A stretch of DNA of 35,521 bases, from positions 1 to 35,521 of the forward strand of contig NZ_MVDN01000010.1 in the NCBI RefSeq assembly GCF_002006795.1. The letters are read 5' to 3'. The position numbers and the translations under genes are program-made. This document shows, in pieces, positions 17,188-26,404 of the stretch; within the stretch, counting starts at the first letter, position 1; each line of letters starts with the position of its first letter. The DNA is from Wohlfahrtiimonas populi. Its GTDB lineage: Bacteria > Pseudomonadota > Gammaproteobacteria > Cardiobacteriales > Wohlfahrtiimonadaceae. The notes under the pieces were generated by a model. The model did no database searches. It was not told the origin of the DNA and was given only the letters and a program-made list of their open reading frames with translations.

Positions 17188-18393
17188 TTAACAACACTGA
17201 TCACATTCACTGGTTGGCTCATTTCTCAAGCCTCTTGTCATCGTAAACACCAATAAAAATGCTAATGCTGTGATGGTTAACATACTTGCCATCAAAGTAG
17301 TGCCATTAAATTTATCCATCAAAAAGCCACCCACTAAACTACCGATCGTGATCAAAATTAAGAACATAAATGTGATCAATGCAGAACCTTTTTCAGTCAA
17401 ATGTGGCACATGAATATACATCCAAATATTGATGCTCGATGGTACCATGCCTGCTGCAATGCCCCACAATAGAATCAATAATACCGCATGAACTAAACCA
17501 ATATTGATGATAGCAAATGTTAAAAATACAATCGTTAACAATAAAGCCATCACAGCAAAATTATAACGCACATTAATTTTACCTAAATAACCTGCCAATA
17601 AATTTCCTAATACACTAGCAACGCCAAATACTAATAATAAACCTGAAATCTGTGCATCAGAAAAACCTGCTGCTTGCTTAAAGAATGCAGTGAAATAGTT
17701 ATAAGCTGAGAAGTGTGCCAAGAAAATCAAGACAAATAAAATCAATCCCTTACGAGCAATTGGATGCATTGGCATCAATAGCAACTCTTTCCATTGTAAC
17801 GTTGAAGATGGCTTCAATGAAGGCAATGACCAATATTGTGCAATCAAAGCAACACCACCCAAGCCTGCCAACACCATATAAGGCACGCGCCAACCATAAT
17901 GGTTCGCTAACCATGAGCCAATAGGTACTCCAAGCACTGTCACTAATGTTACTGCGGAAAAGAAGATTGTGATCGCCATAGAGGTTGATAAAGTTTGTGG
18001 TGCTAAGCGTAAAACAAGTCCTGCTGCTACGCCCCAAAATCCACCTAAAGCAATGCCTAAAGCAAATCGCCCTAATAGAACAATATTGAAATTATTGGAA
18101 AAAGCTGTGATTAAGTTTGCAATCATCATCAATACAATGAGCGCCAATAAGATAAAACGGCGATCCATTGTTTTGGTGTAAATAGGAATCAAAAGTGCGG
18201 AAATCATGCCCGCAATAGATGTTGCAGTCACAGTTAAACCTGCTGTACCTGCGGAGATTTGAAAATCATCAGCGATATTATTCAATACACCAATGGCTAA
18301 GAATTCTCCTGTGACGATGATGAAGCATGCAAATGTTGCGGACAATAAAGCGAGCCAGCTGCCATTGTGCAGTGAAGAGTTTGAGGTTGTCAT
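17188..18393 (-). CDS. MFS transporter, DHA1 family
   Basis: 401 residues with 12 membrane segments. The pattern FIIVTGEFLAIGVLNNIADDF in segment 1, and RFALGIALGGFWG in segment 4, is typical of the DHA1 group that includes NepI, YdhP and AraJ. This group exports small metabolites such as purine nucleosides, sugars or drugs; the substrate is not determined. The C-terminus ends in an unusual Cys-rich tail, CDQCC, which may bind metal or simply be cytoplasmic decoration. It is divergent from a TetR-family gene, with two matching palindromes in the shared 139-base gap, so it is very likely the TetR target. Confidence 0.87.
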   Translation of the reverse strand: MTTSNSSLHNGSWLALLSATFACFIIVTGEFLAIGVLNNIADDFQISAGTAGLTVTATSIAGMISALLIPIYTKTMDRRFILLALIVLMMIANLITAFSNNFNIVLLGRFALGIALGGFWGVAAGLVLRLAPQTLSTSMAITIFFSAVTLVTVLGVPIGSWLANHYGWRVPYMVLAGLGGVALIAQYWSLPSLKPSSTLQWKELLLMPMHPIARKGLILFVLIFLAHFSAYNYFTAFFKQAAGFSDAQISGLLLVFGVASVLGNLLAGYLGKINVRYNFAVMALLLTIVFLTFAIINIGLVHAVLLILLWGIAAGMVPSSINIWMYIHVPHLTEKGSALITFMFLILITIGSLVGGFLMDKFNGTTLMASMLTITALAFLLVFTMTRGLRNEPTSECDQCC

Positions 18394-18423
18394 ATAGATT
18401 CCAAAAGCGAAAGAAGAAATACT

Positions 18424-18443
18424 TTTATATCGATCGTTATAAA
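18424..18443. promoter_or_regulatory. TetR operator copy 1
   Basis: A near-perfect palindrome of the form TTTATA-N8-TATAAA with a CGATCG centre. It sits 31 bases from the MFS start and matches the second copy at 18489-18508. Confidence 0.65.
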
Positions 18444-18488
18444 AATAGTGTGGTATTATTTATCGAAATTTTAATGCTGTCAATTTAT

Positions 18489-18508
18489 TTTATAACGATC
18501 ACTATAAA
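18489..18508. promoter_or_regulatory. TetR operator copy 2
   Basis: The same 20-base form TTTATA-N8-TATAAA, with ACGATCAC in the middle. It lies 25 bases from the tetR start, so binding here should repress tetR while copy 1 covers the MFS promoter. The copies start 65 bases apart. Confidence 0.65.
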
Positions 18509-18532
18509 ATAAGTTTTTAGAGATGATGAATC

Positions 18533-19144
18533 ATGACAAAACCAGTAAAACTAGGACGACCAAAGACTTTCGATGAGCAAGCTGCACTCGAAAAAGCTAT
18601 GCTATTATTTTGGGAAAATGGCTATATTGCGACGTCCATCAGTGATTTAACCAAAGCATTGGGCATCACAGCACCGAGCTTATATTGCAGCTTTGGTGAT
18701 AAGGCAACACTTTTTAACCGTTGCATTGATTACTATTTAGCTAATGAAGCTTGCCCTATTGTGCCCATTTTAAAACAAGCCAAAACCACAAAAGTTGCCT
18801 TTGAACTGTTTTTATACGATACAGCAAAACGCCTTGTACAACCTGATAAACCTATGGGATGTATGTTGGTCACGACAACTTTGGGCAATTCTAAACAGAT
18901 CCAAGAAGTGCAACACAATATTCAAGAAAAGAAAGAAAGCTACAGAACATTGTTGATGCAACGATTACAGCAAGGCGTTGAAGATGGCGACATTGCACCC
19001 AACACGCCAATTCAAGACATTTTAGATTTTTATCTCACGATCTTTAATGGCTTATCCATTAAAGCTTGCGATGGCGCTGATCTAGAAACATTGAACCGTA
19101 TCATTTGCAACGCCATTAAAGCTTGGCCAGTTTTTGAGGGTTAA
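18533..19144 (+). CDS. TetR/AcrR-family transcriptional regulator
   Basis: 203 residues. The N-terminal DNA-binding domain is clear: [20 protein letters not shown], then [20 protein letters not shown], and FGDKATLF. The C-terminal ligand domain resembles the TetR_C group often found next to efflux pumps, with PMGCMLVTT near residue 105. It probably represses the divergent MFS gene and itself through the two TTTATA-N8-TATAAA sites. Its stop overlaps the stop of the convergent ypfJ by four bases, leaving no room for a terminator between them. Confidence 0.93.
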   Translation: MTKPVKLGRPKTFDEQAALEKAMLLFWENGYIATSISDLTKALGITAPSLYCSFGDKATLFNRCIDYYLANEACPIVPILKQAKTTKVAFELFLYDTAKRLVQPDKPMGCMLVTTTLGNSKQIQEVQHNIQEKKESYRTLLMQRLQQGVEDGDIAPNTPIQDILDFYLTIFNGLSIKACDGADLETLNRIICNAIKAWPVFEG

Positions 19145-20001
19145 TTAAACGTATTACAAGCTTGGATACTACCTGTTGTAAAGCCTTTATTAAACCAAGC
19201 TTGGCGCTCTTTAGATGTGCCGTGCGTGAAGCTATCTGGTACAACTCGACCACCGCTTTGTTGCTGTAAACGATCATCACCAATTGCAGAAGCTGTATTC
19301 ATGGCAGATTCAAAATCGCCTACTTCCATCAAGCCTTTATCTTGAACATATTTGCCCCAAATGCCCGCAAAGCAATCTGCCTGTAGCTCTTGTTTCACAG
19401 ATAATTGATTCGCTTGTTTCTTATTCACTCGGCTTTGCATTTCTCTCACTTGTTGATTAACGCCCAACAAGTTTTGAATATGGTGCCCAACTTCATGTGC
19501 AATGACATAACCTTGTGCAAAATCGCCGCCACCGCCTAAATTGCGTTTCATATCATTATAAAATGATAAATCTATATAAACTTTATAATCCGCTGGGCAG
19601 TAAAACGGCCCCATTGCCGCTTGACCATAACCACAAGCAGTTGAAGTTTGCCCTGTATATAAAACTAATTTAGGCGCTTGATAATTTTTACCTAATTTTC
19701 TGAATTCAGATTGCCATAAATCCTCAGTCATTCCTAAAGCTGCTGCTGTGAAATTCGCCATGCGCTCTTCTTGTGGTGAAGCTTTAGTTTGTATTTGACC
19801 TTGTGTTTGTACTTGTTGTGGAATTTCACCATTCAATAATGGCGTTAAATCCACGCCATAATAACCTGCCACTAATACAACGATTAATAGAACAGCGCCC
19901 ACCTTCCCTTTTGGTATTGGCAATCTTCCAAAACCTTGTTGGCGACCTGATCCACGTCGATCTTCGATATTGTCACTACGTCTTTCATTTTCCCAGCGCA
20001 T
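19141..20001 (-). CDS. ypfJ: Neutral zinc metallopeptidase family membrane protein
   Basis: 286 residues, full length for YpfJ. It starts [17 protein letters not shown], as most family members do, with a basic N-terminus, one membrane helix at about 33-50, and a periplasmic domain with the zinc motif HEVGHH and downstream [13 protein letters not shown] (third ligand Glu/Asp region). [18 protein letters not shown] is another family signature. The biological substrate of YpfJ proteins is unknown. It stands alone on the minus strand, with stops overlapping those of tetR. The ribosome site is weak. Confidence 0.93.
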   Translation of the reverse strand: MRWENERRSDNIEDRRGSGRQQGFGRLPIPKGKVGAVLLIVVLVAGYYGVDLTPLLNGEIPQQVQTQGQIQTKASPQEERMANFTAAALGMTEDLWQSEFRKLGKNYQAPKLVLYTGQTSTACGYGQAAMGPFYCPADYKVYIDLSFYNDMKRNLGGGGDFAQGYVIAHEVGHHIQNLLGVNQQVREMQSRVNKKQANQLSVKQELQADCFAGIWGKYVQDKGLMEVGDFESAMNTASAIGDDRLQQQSGGRVVPDSFTHGTSKERQAWFNKGFTTGSIQACNTFN

Positions 20002-20078
20002 TTATTTCACTTTATTAATAATGGTAATTAAATTATTCAGTATAAAACATGAAGAGCAATATTGAGCTTACCTTTCCG

Positions 20079-20504
20079 TTATCCCATCAATTTCTTTCTA
20101 ACTTTGTCATAACACCAATTATAAATATAGGTGTAAAACAAGAAGAAAATCAAAAAGCCAATTTCAATCATAAAGGCTTCCACAAAGCTCACTTTTAGAA
20201 AGAAAGCAATCATTGGCACTGTGAATAATACTAAAGTTCCTTCAAAGCCAATCGCATGAAGCATACGAATTTTGACAGGTCTATCACCATTCACAAATGG
20301 GAAAAATCGATCAAATAACCAGTTAAATACAATATTTAATAGTAAAGCTGTGACTGAAATTAATACTGATAAAACGCCCATGGATTCAATGGGTTTATTC
20401 AATAAAAATACACCAATTAATATCGTGAAAACAATCGCAAAAAACTCAAAAGTACATGCGTGAAAAATACGTTCTTTCACTGAACGGTTATTAGATAATG
20501 CCAT
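20079..20504 (-). CDS. PACE-family efflux pump (AceI-like)
   Basis: 141 residues with four membrane helices in two tandem bacterial transmembrane pair (BTP) domains. Each repeat has the expected marks: HACTFEFFAI followed by FNWLFDRFFP, and HAIGFEGTLV followed by YNWCYDK. The membrane Glu in the first repeat corresponds to the proton-coupling Glu of Acinetobacter AceI. Family members export biocides such as chlorhexidine and probably short diamines. No dedicated regulator is adjacent. No clear ribosome site is visible, and the start is inferred from family length. Confidence 0.92.
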   Translation of the reverse strand: MALSNNRSVKERIFHACTFEFFAIVFTILIGVFLLNKPIESMGVLSVLISVTALLLNIVFNWLFDRFFPFVNGDRPVKIRMLHAIGFEGTLVLFTVPMIAFFLKVSFVEAFMIEIGFLIFFLFYTYIYNWCYDKVRKKLMG

Positions 20505-20610
20505 TTTAAATAAAATTTTAAATTAAAAACATTTATGTATTATAGAGTAAACACCCCAATAATTATAACCCCATCACTTTAAAGGCTTTATTAACTTTTA
20601 GGAGTTCATC

Positions 20611-21252
20611 ATGCGTTTTTCATGGCTATTTTTATGCCTATTTCCTGTGTCGTTGGCGGAGCCACAATACACCATTTTGGATTCATCCATGATGGACATT
20701 GATAAAGATAAAAACTATGAATTAATGGTTCTATATACCATTACAGATCCTGAAGATGCTAACTTTGGATCACCAAGAGAATTGGTCTTTTATAAAGCTG
20801 ATCATCAAGGTGCATTAATCCCTTGGATTCGTTCAAAATCCGCAGTTTTAGATGCCAATGCAGGTGGAATTATGGGCGATCCTTTTATGGGCATGCATTT
20901 TGATAACGATACGCTCAACATCAGCCATTTTGGTGGTAGCCAGATTAAATGGTCTTATACTGATAAATATCGCTTTCAAGATGGACAATTAATCTTAGTT
21001 GAACATACATCTAAATCGTTTGATGGTGGCTGTCACTTTAAAGAGTTAACTTACAATTTAAACACTGGCGATGCTGTTTATACACAGAATAAAAACTTGC
21101 AAAGTGGCTTCAGAGAGTGCGAGAAAGACAATAAAACAGCACAAGCTCAAGGTAGTTTTCCTCGTTTACAGCCCATCACCATCGAAAATCGTCAGGTTTT
21201 TGTGCCTTATGAGATAATGAGCCAACTCGAACGAGAACTTTACAAGGAATAA
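20611..21252 (+). CDS. Unrecognised secreted protein
   Basis: 213 residues. A short signal peptide (residues 1-16, ending in Leu-Ala) precedes a periplasmic part of mostly beta character. Near residue 28 an Asp-rich stretch DIDKDKNYELMVLY resembles calcium-binding FG-GAP/VCBS-like repeats, as in proteins that measure or bind through beta-propeller blades, but only one such element is seen. Two Cys in the C-terminal half (near 137 and 167) could form a disulfide. A TAGGAG ribosome site supports the start. It sits three bases ahead of the App1-like gene, so the two are made together. Function unknown. Confidence 0.75.
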   Translation: MRFSWLFLCLFPVSLAEPQYTILDSSMMDIDKDKNYELMVLYTITDPEDANFGSPRELVFYKADHQGALIPWIRSKSAVLDANAGGIMGDPFMGMHFDNDTLNISHFGGSQIKWSYTDKYRFQDGQLILVEHTSKSFDGGCHFKELTYNLNTGDAVYTQNKNLQSGFRECEKDNKTAQAQGSFPRLQPITIENRQVFVPYEIMSQLERELYKE

Positions 21253-21255
21253 ATC

Positions 21256-22272
21256 GTGAGAAAAATGCTGAAAACTCTGTTTTTTATTTCTAATGCACTG
21301 TCATTTGTGGGTGCTTATGCATCGCCTTTAAAATCTGATGAACATGTCATGTTCCTACCAAGCATTGCTTATGTGAAGGACAATCAGCTTCATGTGGAAG
21401 TGAATGTTTGGGTTTATGAAAAAGAGTCTCGTCCTGGTTTTAATACAGTTTTAAGTTCGTATTTAAAAATTGATCGTGCCTCATTACCGAAAAATCAATT
21501 GGCCTATTTTGAACAGCAAACTGCCCTTTTTAAAGTGGATTCTGAGCGCAATAAAGTATTCACTGTCCAATTTGAAAATGGCACAAAGAAACCATTAATC
21601 GCTACAGATCGCGCTGGTCGCAGCAACAATACTTTCACATTCGATATCGCCGAAGCTCAACATTTAATCAAAGATAATCGCATTCACTTCACAATAGAAA
21701 ATGATGAGCGAGCCAAAGGCTACGCACTCTATTCACAAGACAAAGGCTATCTCGTGATTTCTGATATTGATGATACGATCAAAGATTCCTCTGTATTGGA
21801 TACAAAAACATTGCTTCGCAATACTTTCTTGCATGAGCCTAAAATTGCCAAAGGCATGCCAGAACTGTTCAAACAATTCCAACAAGATTTAGAATCACCA
21901 CTGTTTACTTATGTTTCATCAAGCCCCATTCAATTATTGCCAACGCTAGATCAATTCATCGCGAAAAACTATCCGCAAGGCTTTATTAAATTAAGACAAA
22001 GCACAGCTTGGAACCAAGTTTTAGCATCGAAAGAAGAATCCATGGCACATAAAAAATCCAGCATTACACAATTGTTAGATGCTTATCCTAATAAAACTTT
22101 GATTTTATTGGGTGATTCAGGTGAAAATGATCCAGAAATTTATTTGGATATTGTCCAAAATTATTCTGATCGTGTTGAAGCTATCTACATTCGTAATGTG
22201 ACGAACGAAGCCAAAGATAGCCAACGCTATCAAGCCTTTCCCCAATCGAAGTTGACCATTATTTCCCCATGA
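21256..22272 (+). CDS. App1-like phosphatase (DUF2183), secreted
   Basis: 338 residues. The GTG at 21256 is chosen because an AAGGA site lies eight bases ahead; an ATG nine bases further on is too distant from it. A signal peptide ends near Ala-Tyr-Ala at about 21. The catalytic part starts with VISDIDDTIKDSS, the HAD-like DxDxT motif of App1 phosphatidate phosphatases, followed by FTYVSSSPIQLL and LILLGDSGENDPEIY. Yeast App1 dephosphorylates phosphatidate. Bacterial members are often exported and their substrates are not settled. The stop overlaps the start of the MocR gene (ATGA), indicating coupled translation. Confidence 0.88.
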   Translation: MRKMLKTLFFISNALSFVGAYASPLKSDEHVMFLPSIAYVKDNQLHVEVNVWVYEKESRPGFNTVLSSYLKIDRASLPKNQLAYFEQQTALFKVDSERNKVFTVQFENGTKKPLIATDRAGRSNNTFTFDIAEAQHLIKDNRIHFTIENDERAKGYALYSQDKGYLVISDIDDTIKDSSVLDTKTLLRNTFLHEPKIAKGMPELFKQFQQDLESPLFTYVSSSPIQLLPTLDQFIAKNYPQGFIKLRQSTAWNQVLASKEESMAHKKSSITQLLDAYPNKTLILLGDSGENDPEIYLDIVQNYSDRVEAIYIRNVTNEAKDSQRYQAFPQSKLTIISP

Positions 22273-23687
22273 AGTTATATGAAAAATTTGCCAGTGAACT
22301 GATCGAACTGATCCGCAATGGTACGCTCAAAGGCTCTGAAAAGTTGCCATCCATTCGTCATGCTAGTAAACGCTATGGCATTAGCCAAGCAACAGTAATC
22401 GAGGCTTATTATTTATTAGAAACTCAAGGGATTATCTACGCGAAAGAGCGCTCGGGATTTTATGTTAAACCTACATTTAATCACACATTAAAAGCGCCAA
22501 GCCCGAGCGAAAAATACATTCATGAAACCACTGTGGAAGTCAGTGATTTCATCTTCTCTATTCTCAAAGTATTGAAAGATCCTGATACTGTGCAATTTGG
22601 CTCAGCCTTTCCTGATCCTAGTTTGTTCCCCATCGCAGAATTATCACAAAGCATGAATAAATCACTGCATGCTTTATTAAGCCAGCCTTATAAGCTGATT
22701 TCAGATGTTGCAACGGGCAATACTGAGCTCATTCGTCAAATTGAACTCCGTTATATTTTGAGTGGTATTCCATTATTGCCCAATGAATTAGTGATCACCA
22801 ATGGTGCGATGGAAGCTTTAAGCTTATCCCTTCAAATCACAACACAACCGGGTGATTTAGTTGCCATTGAATCTCCTGTTTTTTATGCAATTTTACAAAT
22901 TCTAGAACGCTTACAGCTTAAAGCTGTTGAAATTCCATTGGCTGCAGAACATGGTATGGATTTAAATGCGTTGGAAGATTCCATCGAGAAGTTCAATATC
23001 AAAGCTGTTGTGTTGATGACAAGTTTTCAAAATCCTATTGGTGCAAGCCTTTCCAAAGAAAAGCAACTTCAACTCATCGAGATTATCGAAAAGCACCAAT
23101 TACCAACGATTGTGGATGATGTTCACTCTGAGCTGTATTACAGTAAAAATCCACCGATTTCTTTGAAATCACTAGATCGCTCAGGCTTAGTGATTCACTG
23201 CAACTCTTTTTCTAAGTGCTTAGCACCAGGCTTTCGCATTGGCTGGGTTGCTGGTGGTAAATTTACTGATCAAATTGAACGATTAAAGCTCATGACGACG
23301 ATTTCGCCATCCATGCCATCACAATTGGCACTCAGCCATTATCTTCAACATAAACATTATGATCGCCACTTACAGCGATTGCGCTATGTGTTAGCACTGT
23401 CACAACGCAAAATGCTCGCAGCAGTTTCTAAGTACTTCCCTGATGACATTGCGGTAACAGAGCCTGAAGGTGGTTATTTCTTGTGGATTGAACTTAATCC
23501 TAAAGTGAATGCACTAGAACTCTGTCAAAAAGCGCTAGAACACAAGATCAGCATCGCGCCTGGGCCCATTTTCTCAGCATCTGATGAATTTAAAAACTGT
23601 ATTCGTCTGAATTATGGGATGGAATGGACATTAGAATTAGAAGAAGCCATGATGAAATTGGGCGCTATTATTAAAGAATTTAATTAA
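22269..23687 (+). CDS. MocR-family (GntR-aminotransferase fusion) regulator, YdcR-like
   Basis: 472 residues. An N-terminal GntR winged helix (SEKLPSIRHASKRYGISQAT, then QGIIYAKERSGFYV) is fused to a fold-type I aminotransferase domain. The PLP lysine is K316 in NSFSKCLAPGFRIGW, and VTNGAMEALSL and FQNPIGASLS are other PLP-site motifs. Such regulators bind PLP, sometimes with an amino-acid partner, and often control vitamin B6, GABA, taurine or similar genes. The four-base ATGA overlap with the App1-like gene is unusual for a regulator. The target could be its own operon or the cydAB genes 137 bases downstream; no site was identified. Confidence 0.92.
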   Translation: MKLYEKFASELIELIRNGTLKGSEKLPSIRHASKRYGISQATVIEAYYLLETQGIIYAKERSGFYVKPTFNHTLKAPSPSEKYIHETTVEVSDFIFSILKVLKDPDTVQFGSAFPDPSLFPIAELSQSMNKSLHALLSQPYKLISDVATGNTELIRQIELRYILSGIPLLPNELVITNGAMEALSLSLQITTQPGDLVAIESPVFYAILQILERLQLKAVEIPLAAEHGMDLNALEDSIEKFNIKAVVLMTSFQNPIGASLSKEKQLQLIEIIEKHQLPTIVDDVHSELYYSKNPPISLKSLDRSGLVIHCNSFSKCLAPGFRIGWVAGGKFTDQIERLKLMTTISPSMPSQLALSHYLQHKHYDRHLQRLRYVLALSQRKMLAAVSKYFPDDIAVTEPEGGYFLWIELNPKVNALELCQKALEHKISIAPGPIFSASDEFKNCIRLNYGMEWTLELEEAMMKLGAIIKEFN

Positions 23688-23824
23688 TAATGTATAAATA
23701 AAATCAATATATTCAGCAAAACTGTTATGGTTTTTAACTAAAAACTGTATCTGTACTGCTTTTATTCTGCTTGTAGAATGAGCGCTACCAAAAGTGCTAG
23801 TCATTGCAGTTATAGGAGCAAATC

Positions 23825-25159
23825 ATGTTTGGGTTAGAAGCGCTGGATCTGGCGCGCATACAGTTCGCATTCACAGTTTCATTTCACATTATCTTTCCAG
23901 CCATTACAATCGGATTGGCAACATATCTTGCTGTCCTCGAAGGTTTATGGCTCAAAACAAATCAACCCAAATACATCAATTTATTTAACTTCTGGAGCAA
24001 AATTTTCGCCGTTAACTTCGGCATGGGCGTTGTTTCAGGTGTTGTTATGGCATTCCAATTCGGCACACATTGGAGTGAATTTTCAAGATTCGCAGGCGGT
24101 ATTACAGGCCCATTATTAACTTATGAAGTTACAACAGCATTCTTCTTAGAAGCAGGATTCTTAGGTGTGATGATGTTTGGCCGCAATAAAGTCAGCAAAG
24201 GCATGCATTTCTTTGCAACATGTATGGTGGCACTCGGTACAAATATCTCTATGTTCTGGATTTTGTCATCCAACAGTTGGATGCAAACGCCAGCAGGTTA
24301 CGAAATCATCAACAATCAAGTGGTACCAACAGATTGGTTTGCCGTTGTCTTTAACCCATCATTCATCTATCGCTTAGTGCACATGGCAATTGCAGTATTC
24401 ATGACAACAGCATTATTCATTGGTGCTGTGGGTGCATGGCATTTATTGAAAGGCGATCAACGCCCTGAAAACAAAACAATGTTCTCAATGGCGATGTGGT
24501 TACTATTAGCAGTGATTCCATTACAGTTTTTTGCAGGCGATATGCATGGTTTAAATACACTCAAACATCAGCCAATGAAAGTTGCTGCGATGGAAGGACA
24601 TTGGGAAAATGTGGGCAATGAGCCAACACCATTGATCCTATTTGCAATCCCAGATATGGCACAAGAAAAGAACCATTTTGAAATCAAAATCCCAGCGCTT
24701 GCGAGCTTGATTTTGACACACAGCTTAACTGAACAAGTGCCAGCGTTGAAGGAAGCTGCTAAAGAAGATCGCCCAAATGTACCGTTAGTATTCTGGAGCT
24801 TCCGCATCATGGTTGGCTTAGGTTGCTTAATGCTACTCACAGCAGTGATCAGTGTTTATCAACGTAAAAAGCAGACTTTCTACACCAACAAAAACTGGCT
24901 TCGTCTAGCCATCGCAATGGGCCCAACAGGTTTAATCGCAATCTTAGCAGGATGGTTTGTGACAGAAGTTGGCCGTCAACCTTGGGTAGTTTATGGATTG
25001 CTGCGCACTAAAGATGCCGTTTCACCGCATACTACTTTACACATGAGCATCAGTTTAATCAGCTTCATCATCGTTTATGCATTGGTCTTCATCACAGGTT
25101 ATTTATACATGATCAAGCTAATGAAAAAAGGCGTTAACACAACACAAGGAGCAAACTAA
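23825..25159 (+). CDS. cydA: Cytochrome bd-type (CIO-like) quinol oxidase subunit I
   Basis: 444 residues with about nine membrane helices. Haem ligands and quinol-site residues are present: H21 in FAFTVSFHII, TYEVTTAFFLEAGFLGVM, the His in YRLVHMAIAVF, and the Q-loop signature GDMHGLNTLKHQPMK followed by AAMEGHWE. The Q-loop is short, as in cyanide-insensitive CioA enzymes, and the protein is shorter than E. coli CydA (522). GWFVTEVGRQPWVVYG ends the family core. It oxidises quinol and reduces oxygen to water without pumping protons. An AGGAG site precedes the ATG. Its stop overlaps cydB by one base (TAATG). Confidence 0.96.
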   Translation: MFGLEALDLARIQFAFTVSFHIIFPAITIGLATYLAVLEGLWLKTNQPKYINLFNFWSKIFAVNFGMGVVSGVVMAFQFGTHWSEFSRFAGGITGPLLTYEVTTAFFLEAGFLGVMMFGRNKVSKGMHFFATCMVALGTNISMFWILSSNSWMQTPAGYEIINNQVVPTDWFAVVFNPSFIYRLVHMAIAVFMTTALFIGAVGAWHLLKGDQRPENKTMFSMAMWLLLAVIPLQFFAGDMHGLNTLKHQPMKVAAMEGHWENVGNEPTPLILFAIPDMAQEKNHFEIKIPALASLILTHSLTEQVPALKEAAKEDRPNVPLVFWSFRIMVGLGCLMLLTAVISVYQRKKQTFYTNKNWLRLAIAMGPTGLIAILAGWFVTEVGRQPWVVYGLLRTKDAVSPHTTLHMSISLISFIIVYALVFITGYLYMIKLMKKGVNTTQGAN

Positions 25160-26151
25160 TGAGCACAACATTTGATCCTTCATTCATCTGGGCAGCTTTG
25201 ATCTTAATTGGGGTCACGATTTATATCATCACAGATGGATTTGACTTAGGGATTGGCATCTTATTGCCATTCCTCAAAGATGAAGCAGAACAAGACCAAT
25301 TTGTAGATAGTGTTGCACCTGTTTGGGATGGCAATGAAACATGGTTAGTTTTGGGCGGTGCAGCATTGATGGGTGCTTTTCCATTAGCTTACGCAGTTAT
25401 TTTAGAAGCCTTCACAATTCCTGTTGTCATCATGCTATTTGCTTTAATTTTACGCGGTGTTGCTTTTGAATTCCGTGTGCATTCTAACCATAAATTATTG
25501 TGGACACGTTCATTCATCATCGGTTCTTGGGTGGCAAGTTTCATGCAAGGCGCTATGGCTGGCGCATTCTTACAAGGCTTTGATATGGATGCTCAGAAAT
25601 TTGTCGGTACAGATATGGATTGGTTCACACCGTTTTCAATTTTGACTGGGTTTGGCTTGGTGATCGCTTTTGCATTGATTGGTAATTATTGGGGAATGAT
25701 GAAATGTCAAACTAGCATCAGAAATCGCCTTGCCCAACTCAGTCAGCCTATTTTAATCGCATTGATCGTTGCTTTAGCTTTAATTGCAATCTTGATGCAC
25801 TATTCAAGCAATATCTCTTATGACTTGAGCAATGGCAGAAAAATCATCATTGCAGCATGTTTCATCTTAATCCTTGTGATCGCAATCATCTTGTTTGCTG
25901 CAAAGATTAAAGATATGACGAAATTCTTATTAACGCTTGGCATTGTATGTTTGGGCATGATTGGTTTCATCACAATGTTCTTCCCTTACATCATTCCACC
26001 AAGCTTAACATTGGTCGATGCAGCATCATCGGGTGCAAGTCAAATGTTCTCTCTTGTAGGCACATTGATCATGCTCCCGATCATTCTGCTCTACTTAAGT
26101 TGGACGTACTACGTATTTCGCGGCAAGGTTTCATCGGAGGTGCATTACTAA
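25159..26151 (+). CDS. cydB: Cytochrome bd-type quinol oxidase subunit II
   Basis: 330 residues, eight or nine membrane helices. Family marks are IIYIITDGFDLGIG-like start (TIYIITDGFDLGIGILLPF), APVWDGNETWLVLGGAALMGAFP split across residues 50-73, and FILRGVAFEFR-like segment (LILRGVAFEFR). It stabilises the haem subunit and completes the oxidase. Start and stop each overlap a neighbour by one base (TAATG at both ends), so all three subunits are translated together. Confidence 0.96.
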   Translation: MSTTFDPSFIWAALILIGVTIYIITDGFDLGIGILLPFLKDEAEQDQFVDSVAPVWDGNETWLVLGGAALMGAFPLAYAVILEAFTIPVVIMLFALILRGVAFEFRVHSNHKLLWTRSFIIGSWVASFMQGAMAGAFLQGFDMDAQKFVGTDMDWFTPFSILTGFGLVIAFALIGNYWGMMKCQTSIRNRLAQLSQPILIALIVALALIAILMHYSSNISYDLSNGRKIIIAACFILILVIAIILFAAKIKDMTKFLLTLGIVCLGMIGFITMFFPYIIPPSLTLVDAASSGASQMFSLVGTLIMLPIILLYLSWTYYVFRGKVSSEVHY

Positions 26152-26282
26152 TGTCTAATCAAAACTCAACACTGAAACAATATGGCTGGATGTTTTTATT
26201 ATGGTGCAGTGGCGTTGGTGGCTTATTCATCATTGCCTTGATCATACGATTCATGCTGACTTCAGCGGGATTAACTAGCTAA
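26151..26282 (+). CDS. DUF2474 small subunit of CIO-type oxidase
   Basis: 43 residues: a short polar start, one membrane helix and a pattern of Trp and Arg (YGWMFLLWCSGVGGLF, then ALIIRFMLTSAG) typical of DUF2474. These are CydX-like single-helix proteins found after cioAB genes and probably assist oxidase assembly or stability. Its ATG overlaps the cydB stop by one base and a GGAGG site lies about ten bases ahead. The frame also stays open further upstream, inside cydB, but that part is a shadow. Confidence 0.88.
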   Translation: MSNQNSTLKQYGWMFLLWCSGVGGLFIIALIIRFMLTSAGLTS

Positions 26283-26298
26283 CAAATTCACAAACAAT

Positions 26299-26380
26299 GC
26301 ATTCCAATCAGCCCCCTTACTCCCAAGTTATCGTCCCATCTTTTTAATCTGAGATGTGATACCCTTGCTGATTGGGATGC
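26299..26380. repeat. Long imperfect inverted repeat between convergent genes
   Basis: Arms 26299-26312 and 26367-26380 pair over 14 positions with one mismatch, around 54 bases that include a smaller CATCT/AGATG hairpin. There is no U-run after the outer stem, so it is not a simple terminator. It may be a transcript-end structure for the cyd operon or a copy of a dispersed repeat. Confidence 0.5.
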
Positions 26381-26404
26381 GCCCTATTCTCACCATGATT
26401 AAAG

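Noticed and set aside
25947-26150. Upstream extension of the DUF2474 frame inside cydB
   Set aside because: The extended part is Cys/His-rich with no membrane pattern and overlaps cydB; the small subunit starts at 26151 next to a GGAGG site.
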